Shown piece after piece: positions 58,331 to 64,000 of a stretch of 64,000 nucleotides of DNA (positions are counted from its first letter, which is position 1; each line of letters begins with the position of its first letter). Below the pieces are notes generated by a model. That model saw nothing but the letters and a program-made list of their open reading frames with translations, searched no databases and had not been told where the DNA came from. This DNA is from Gaeumannomyces sp. JS-464 (taxonomy: Eukaryota > Ascomycota > Sordariomycetes > Magnaporthales > Magnaporthaceae): contig NGZR01000003.1 of the NCBI GenBank assembly GCA_002197995.1, positions 5,022,001 through 5,086,000 on the forward strand, in the 5' to 3' direction. The translations under genes were made by a program, and so were the position numbers.

Positions 58331-58843
58331 GCCGTTTAGCTTTGTTTGCGCGTAAAGCTCGCGATTATTTCCTCCGCGACCGCTGCGGCCGACCCGGGGG
58401 TCGGGCCTTTAGGCCGGGAGGAAGAAGGAGTTGGGTGTTATCGCGCGTGGGGGTTTGGGGGGCAAGTAGGGGAAGGGTATCGTCGGGGTGCAAGGTAAAA
58501 GGGAAAGGGAAAGGGGCATTTGTGCCAGTGCCGACGCCGTAAAGGGCTTCCCGGCCCTGTTCGGGCACTGTCGCGTATTGCTCGTTTCGCAACGGGGACG
58601 GCGTGTTCGCGTACGTGTGCGCTAAAATGCGCGGGGGCCGGTGCGGCAGCGACGCGCTCCTCCGGGCCGACGGGCCGCTGAGGATAGCGTGCGCCACCCT
58701 ATTAGCTAAGGGGGGCTGTTGGCGGGCGTGTTGTTGGTGTTGGGTCGCTGGATTGGCGGGTGTTAAGGACTCGTATGCAAATTGGCAATGTGCACTAACA
58801 GCGCAATGCCAAGAATTGGTGGATTCGAGGAAGGTGGTGGTAG

Positions 58844-58960
58844 ATAAGGTAGGGATGCATTGTTAGCCGCGGCGGCAAAGTGCAGTTTTGTGGCTTGCTC
58901 CAGCTGGACCCGCGGGGGGGGGGGGGGGGGGGGGGAATTAAAAGCTGTAAACCAGTCAAA
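58844..58960. other. Junction with a run of about 22 G
   Basis: Directly right of the LINE 2 5' end, GCGG continues into an unbroken G run (about 58,914-58,935), followed by normal GC-rich DNA. It marks the border between RIPed repeats and the gene-bearing segment. Confidence 0.7.
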
Positions 58961-59405
58961 GCTGCGAGTCGATGAGGGAGATGGTGGGGGTTACCAATTT
59001 TGGAGGGAATCGAGGAAGTAGTGTGGTGTGCCTTGCCAGAGAGAGACGTGATGTGCGCAAGCGGGCGCCCCTTTGGCCCCTGGTCGAGCTCAAGTTCCCT
59101 AGTCGTTTGGCAGCCACCCCACCCAACCAAAATGGAAGGACGGACTTTCACCGTCCGCCAAACTCTCGGCGATAACCCGACGACACCCCCAAGATGATCC
59201 ACGGCCAATTCCCGAAGCTGGGTTGGAAATACTCGGGTCTGTACTCTCGTTCCCCTTCCCGTCCAACCGGTCTCTGGCACAAGCAAGCTGAAAAGAAAAG
59301 AGTAGCGGGCTGTGAAGCACTGGTATTATCGAAGCTAGACCTGTTACAAAAAAAAGGCCAAGCACAACAAGCGGCTGAACCACACTCTCCCGTTTCTCTT
59401 CCTAC
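58961..59405. other. 3' flank of the membrane-protein gene, no gene recognised
   Basis: GC-rich, with overlapping frames on both strands but no family similarity. It probably includes the 3' UTR of the gene at 59,406-60,813. Confidence 0.4.
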
Positions 59406-60813
59406 TTATGCTAACGGGCGATGGTCGTGGCTCACCTCGACCTCAAACTCGACCGTCTTGCTAATGCCGACCCGTTTCGGATCCATCGCGTCCAGAGCGA
59501 TATCCGAGGCGGCTATGCCGAACGGCGACCGGTTATGGATGATGCGCTCCTGCGAACTCGTCTTCCCGAATCCGGGGCCTGCCGCGCCGCCGCCGCCGCC
59601 GCCGCCACGCACCTCGACGACGCGTTCGACCCGGCTGGTACCTGGCTGAAACTTCATGTCGTCCTTCCCGTCTGGGGCCACCTGTCTCTTACGGGAGGAT
59701 CGGGCCTGCCTGCTTCCACGGGAGGCGTCGTAGTTGCTGTGGTTGGAGGAGACGACCTTGGAGGACAGCATGTCGATGCTAGGCCTAGGGGATCAGCTGC
59801 GGCGTAGTTTGAGGCTGGAGGGGGAGAAAAGAAGAGGATAGTAAAAAGTCACTCACAACATGACCATGGGAAAGAGACACTCGAGCGTGTAGGCGAAGCG
59901 GTCGAACTGGCTGGCCAGATTGGTCGCGCTCTGTGCCGATGCCTGGAAGGAATAGGAGACAGCGCGCATGGTTCCGACGACGGCGAGGAGCGCCAGGCGG
60001 AGCTCGGTGCTGCGCGTCAGATACCTGAACAGGTCCGTCTTGGTGGCGCGCTTGAGGGAGTCGACCCTGGCTCTGGCGAAGGTGGTCAAGAGGTAGAACG
60101 CGCTCACGCACTCGAGCAGCGCAATCAGCGGGAAGTAGGCCATGGCAGGTGGTTCACGGTGCCTTGCAGCCCGCCGCCGCCGCCGACGATGTAGCGGACT
60201 CGCGTGATGCCGATCATGATCCGGATGACGACGATGGCCAAAATGGCCCAGAACGCGCCCACGAAAACGCGCCGCCGCCTGTCGCGCAGGATGCGGCTCA
60301 GGATGACATAGCTGTAGAATGACAGGCCTGCTTCTTGAACCTGAACAGCGCGGAATAGAAGTTAATCTCCGTGCTGGACCAAGGAGGACAGAGCTGGACG
60401 AAGCTTACCCCCCACAGGGCATCGGCAAACGCTGAGGCAACAGCCTGGTTCTTCGCTGGAGGGGAGGTCAGGTAAAACGCATAGTAGCAGAGGCCGTTCG
60501 CGACGGCGCAAGCTGCCGAGGTGACGATGGGGACGGCGGCAATCGGGGAGAAGCCTGTGACGCTGACGACCATGAGGCCGAAAAAGACGTTGGCCGCTCC
60601 GATCGTGCTGAGGATGGACCCTATACAACAATGTTAGCTAGATCACATCTCCTCTTAACGCGGGCCGCCGTGAGCAGAGCCGGAGGCAGTCACCTTCTCG
60701 GGAGCGATTTCACCCCAGCGAAGCAAACTCAAAAAAAAGAGAGGCTATTTAACACATTAAAGCGTTAATATTTGCTTACAGCTCAGCTCAAAGTAGACCG
60801 GCTCTGATGCCAT
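59406..60813 (-). CDS. Multi-pass (6-7 TM) integral membrane protein, four exons, one frame break
   Basis: Exons on the minus strand: 60,813-60,780 (ATG, MASEPVYFELS), 60,620-60,409, 60,340-59,857 and 59,778-59,406; introns of 159, 68 and 78 bp with GT..AG ends join in phase. Hydrophobic segments: SILSTIGAANVFFGLMVVSV, TSAACAVANGLCYYAFYL, LSFYSYVILSRIL, a FWAILAIVVIRIMIGI helix, YFPLIALLECVSAFYLLTTF, ALLAVVGTMRAVSYSFQ and ECLFPMVMFIDML. A hydrophilic Gly-rich cytoplasmic-type tail follows. The layout resembles a family of uncharacterised fungal membrane proteins; I cannot give a function. Within exon 3 the frame shifts by one base near 60,140-60,152, so it is a recent pseudogene or carries a sequence error. 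No RIP. Confidence 0.65.
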
Positions 60814-62592
60814 ATTGATCGAAAGGAGGGGCGCATAGGATGACGGGCTGGATGGCGAGAAAGGACAGAAGCTGGGACGATCCCGGATGCGACGACAGGA
60901 TACATGGCGTCGCTATATACGAGGTTAGCGCCTGGTCCAGGACGAATATCGTATCGTCGCTCGACGCCGCCACCGGGTGTCCCGTGTCGTTCGAAGCATC
61001 GGATCGATGCTGCTTGCATGCTGCCGGGAAACCCCAGGCCCCGGGGCATGGTAAGGTTTGACAGGCGGGGCGGTTGAAGGGGAGATCCCGGCCGACCACG
61101 AGCTTGTAGGAGCAGACTCTCCGTGAGCATGGATGAGAAGCCCTAATGATTTGCAGCATTGACCTCAAATTGCGGGGATCGAGTCATTCCCCGCACCTCC
61201 CCCAGTAGTGCAATCGAGCTGCGTCGCAACTTACATCGCATCGCGTCTTTGGGCAGGCAAGCCTAGCCAGCCGTCAGCCAGCTTCCGATGGCAGTTGTTG
61301 AAAAACGGCCCAATATGGCACCAGCATGAACCGAGGTCCATTCCGGCGCCGCGGTTCTAGAGTAACGGCCACCTAACCGTGGCCAGAAAAGGGAAGGCTG
61401 ACAAGATGGCGACGCGAACAGTCCCACGAATGGAGGAGGGCGGCTTCGTAAAGACGTCCAACATCCCCGGTTTTTTTGATTTTGACCTGTCCGTAAATAC
61501 TGTTGGCCCGTCGCCCGACGGCTGAAACTAGGGCGTTTGGGTTTGCGCCACCTCTCTTTGGGGAATGTTTCCCTGACTCGTTCGTCATTGTGGCATTTGA
61601 TGCCCTTTACAGCAGTTCCGCGTAGCGGCACCCGCAAAGTCAGCATTACTTGATCTACGCAGGCTGGGCGGCAAGGCTACCAATGGCGAGATTGGGATTT
61701 CGGACGACGGGCCGGTGGCTGATGGTCGGACGTGTTCGTGGAGGGGCCAAGGGAGCACACCACCATTTTCCGCACATGAGTTGGACCTTCCAACTCTGTC
61801 AGGGGAGCGCAGAATGGCGCGTCCCACTAACCTGCACGTGGAAAAAGCCTGCAGGCCCAGTCGTTGTCGACATGATGTCGTTAGGGGGCCTTGGACAAGA
61901 GCGGCCACCGCTAAATCCGCAGCCGTCCCAACAAGGTCAGTGTCACAACCTATGCATGTACACGTGCCGGGGCGTGCAGACGCACGTCGCCGCCTCGACG
62001 GGGCCCGCGCGGGCCGGAACCCCAGGGCGATGTGCCCTGTCACGTCTTTCGGTAAGCAAAAGCCTGTCAAGCACGAGCGGGAGTACATACCCGTGTTTCC
62101 CGCAAGAAGATATAAAACAGCCACTCCCGTGTCGGTGGCATAGCAGCCTACCTGGCAGGGCGTGCGCCCCGGACCGGCGCAGTCTGCTGGTGCTGTACGG
62201 CAGTCTCAATTAGACTGGGCGGCCTCGTATTCAGTTCTTTACGGGCCAGCTGCAGTGCACTAAACAGGGTCCTTGAGCAACCTCCACCCCCGCGCGGGGT
62301 CCCTGGCTCGACTTAAGCGAATCGGCCTCGGGCCACTACCTGAAATGCAGCGCAAGCAGATGATTGACAGTAGGCAAGTGGATCCACGTTGTTCCAGGGT
62401 ATTAACCAGCAGCGGTTACTGGACTTGTCGCAGGGTCCAGTGGTCAAATTCAGCTGCAACACGACTTGTGCCCCGTTTGTGCCCAGCCTGGCGGGCACAG
62501 AAGGCAAACCTGTCAAATCCACAAACCCGAACACCGAAAAGCATCCAATGCCGATTCTGCGGTAACATTGTTTCTTCTGGTAGCCGTCGCCG
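60814..62592. other. GC-rich region without supported gene
   Basis: It includes the presumed promoter of the membrane-protein gene. Frames up to 187 codons occur on both strands in overlapping registers (for example 61,585-62,213), but none has a recognisable domain, signal sequence plus splice pattern, or repeat. A short gene could be missed. Confidence 0.4.
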
Positions 62593-63715
62593 TCAAGCAG
62601 CCCCACGCGCCTTGAGAAGTCGGGTTTTGCTACCGTTACAAAGGACAAGGAGCACAATGCTCGTCTCGTCTTGCGTGCTCCAGTCACCAGGAAGATTGTC
62701 CGCCGCGTCGACGACATACCTCTCCCCGCAGGAAACCACGTCCTTCAAGACCTCCTTCGCGGACCGACCGATTTCCCACCGCCCGCGGAAGCCGGTGTCG
62801 ACGACGTACGCGTCTTCCGTCCGACACAGGCCGCCGTCCACCAGCCCACCAGACGCCCAGCCCTTGGTCGAGACGTGCAGGATCGGGTAGAGCGTGGCGA
62901 CCAGGTCGACGAACCCCTCCCATACATTTGCCCGTACGGCGCCTCGGGCCTCACATCGCAGACAGCGCGGACCACCGCAGGGCCGAACCGCAACGCCACA
63001 AGAAGCTGGGCACGAACGCTGCCGGCGCCATCCAACTGACCTCCCGCCCCCTGCCCTTCCTCGCCGGGGCTGGAGCCGGTGAGCACCCTCCGTGGCCGCG
63101 GCCGTAAGCTTCCGCAGTGCCGATCGGCCGGATTCGCGGACTCCCAGGGAGGCTCTGCCTGCAGAGCCAGCGCAACAGAGTTAAATTTTGGGAGAAAAGT
63201 GTCCGCCCATACCCCCGCGACATAGCTCTCCATGTCGTGCTTCGTGCAGCTTATCCGGCGCGCCAGGCCGGGGAGGAGATCGGTCGGTCTGGCGCGTGAA
63301 CATGCACTGGGTGTGCTGCCTGACCACTTCGGGCCACGTGTACTTGGCTGGGCTGGGCGATATGGGGATCCATCGTCGTCGCCGCCGCCGCTGTCGCCGG
63401 GCCGCGGTTGAGAAGTCAGCGGTCTTTTCGGTGCGGCGGCGCGTGCACTGGCAGTAGAGCCTTCTTGCTCGACGAGCAGCTGGCGATCGTGATGGAGGAC
63501 GCAACGCGAGAGAGCGCGCTCCCGAGTAGCACCAGCCACGGAGCGAGACGTAGTCCCAGCCCCATTTCGGCGCAATCTTGTCTCTGCGCGTGGCCCGCGG
63601 CGCGGCGGCGACATTTTCCAGTAGGTCCATTGGGGGACGCCCGAGCCGCCGGACGTAGATAGTCGCCTCCTGGGACCCGCGGCGGTAGTACGAGGCGTCT
63701 CCGTTCGGCGCGCAA
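62593..63715 (-). CDS. Possible protein-coding gene, unassigned, frames not resolved
   Basis: Minus-strand segments look coding: WEGFVDLVATLYPILHVSTK continuing into GLCRTEDAYVVDTGFRGRWE and DNLPGDWSTQDETSIVLLVL to TGA at 62,593. Upstream are RAQLLVALRFGPAVVRAV (about 62,960-63,010), MESYVAGVWADTFLPKFNSV (about 63,170-63,230) and a signal-peptide-like MGLGLRLAPWLVLLGSALSR (near 63,565). These lie in different frames, so introns and/or indels must separate them; a GGGAGGGG run near 62,918 coincides with one switch. No family is recognised. Confidence 0.35.
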
Positions 63716-64000
63716 TTGACTGACCGCTTCGTTCCCGTGTCGGCCGGGTGCCTCAGTCCATGTCTAGAAGCGAGCTTGAGCGTAATAGGCTGGATTCGAT
63801 CCCCACAGGCTGCCCACATGTGGTGACCCAAGCTAAAGCACTTGGAATCGATGAACACAGACCTGTGACCCGGGCTTTACTGACTGAGAACGCGTAGATG
63901 TGTAAATGTGGCTGGCGCGAGTGGGTCCTTGGGTTATATTACTACTGCCACGGCGCAGCACCTGTATCTGTCTAGTTAATCCCGCGATGCCTCCCCAGCA
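63716..64000. other. Window end, no gene recognised
   Basis: Mixed composition; upstream flank of the possible gene at 62,593-63,715. No motif can be supported. Confidence 0.4.

Larger units (their letters stand above)
52800..58843 (-). mobile_element. Tad1-like LINE 2 (about 6 kb), heavily RIPed except its 5' end
   Basis: Collinear with LINE 1 over nearly its whole length, e.g. TTGGTRGCTTYRACGAACGA at 52,950 and 46,605, and the 5' end GCACTAACAGCGCAATGCCA at 58,791 and 52,279. ORF2 is full of TAA/TAG and strongly AT-shifted, while the 5' 0.8 kb (58,000-58,840) is still GC-rich. The 3' UTR and tail seen in LINE 1 are not clear here; similarity starts near 52,870. Confidence 0.75.

Noticed and set aside
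59853..60143. A separate small gene starting at ATG 60,143
   Set aside because: Its codons continue the third exon of the membrane-protein gene after a one-base shift; helices match one protein.
61585..62213. 187-codon + and 179-codon - frames as genes
   Set aside because: Overlapping in opposite strands, no recognisable domain, intron signals or bias to choose between them.

Overview
The window looks like a repeat-rich, heterochromatin-like stretch of a filamentous ascomycete genome (Pezizomycotina, perhaps Sordariomycetes; the class is inferred only from the gene types). Two GC-rich islands with spliced, fungal-style genes (short GT-AG introns) sit in long TA-rich stretches. In the TA-rich stretches every recognisable transposon frame is broken by TAA/TAG codons where the family has Gln or Trp, Asp codons have become Asn, and CpA/TpG are depleted in favour of TpA. 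That is the signature of repeat-induced point mutation (RIP), so almost all long frames there are relics.

Region 1-27,117 is a nest of transposons. A chromodomain Ty3/gypsy element (copy 1, + strand, 5' part off-window) ends at 6,094 inside an older LTR (6,095-6,456). A PIF/Harbinger element (6,700-27,117, TSD TTA) carries a DDE transposase (+) and a Myb/SANT-like protein (-). It was split by a second chromovirus (8,230-15,836, -) and by a pogo-like element (16,876-27,090, TSD TA). The pogo-like element was split by a Fot1-like element (17,781-25,047, -, TSD TA), which was split by a Ty1/copia element (18,980-24,382, -, 170 bp LTRs). That is four levels deep. The chromoviruses also carry an antisense zinc-binding-type ORF and two tRNA-like modules between pol and the 3' LTR.

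Region 27,118-31,200 is a GC-rich island with an NRAMP (SMF-type) divalent-metal transporter gene. Its introns and key motifs are recognisable, but its frame is broken at about four places. A coiled-coil ORF remnant lies at the right edge.

Region 31,325-44,724 is a second nest of Fot1/pogo-like elements: B contains C; D is a fragment; E (-) contains a 7.5 kb Ty1/copia element with perfect AAACG target duplications and an extra sense ORF before its 3' LTR. Region 44,725-58,843 holds an LTR-like remnant, a 5'-truncated LINE tail and two Tad1-like LINEs (both -). The first LINE is mildly mutated, the second heavily.

Region 58,844-64,000 is GC-rich again. It begins at a 22-G run and holds a four-exon gene for a multi-pass membrane protein (-, one frame break) and a poorly resolved coding region (-, 62.6-63.7 kb). 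No CRISPR array, rRNA or convincing functional tRNA was seen.
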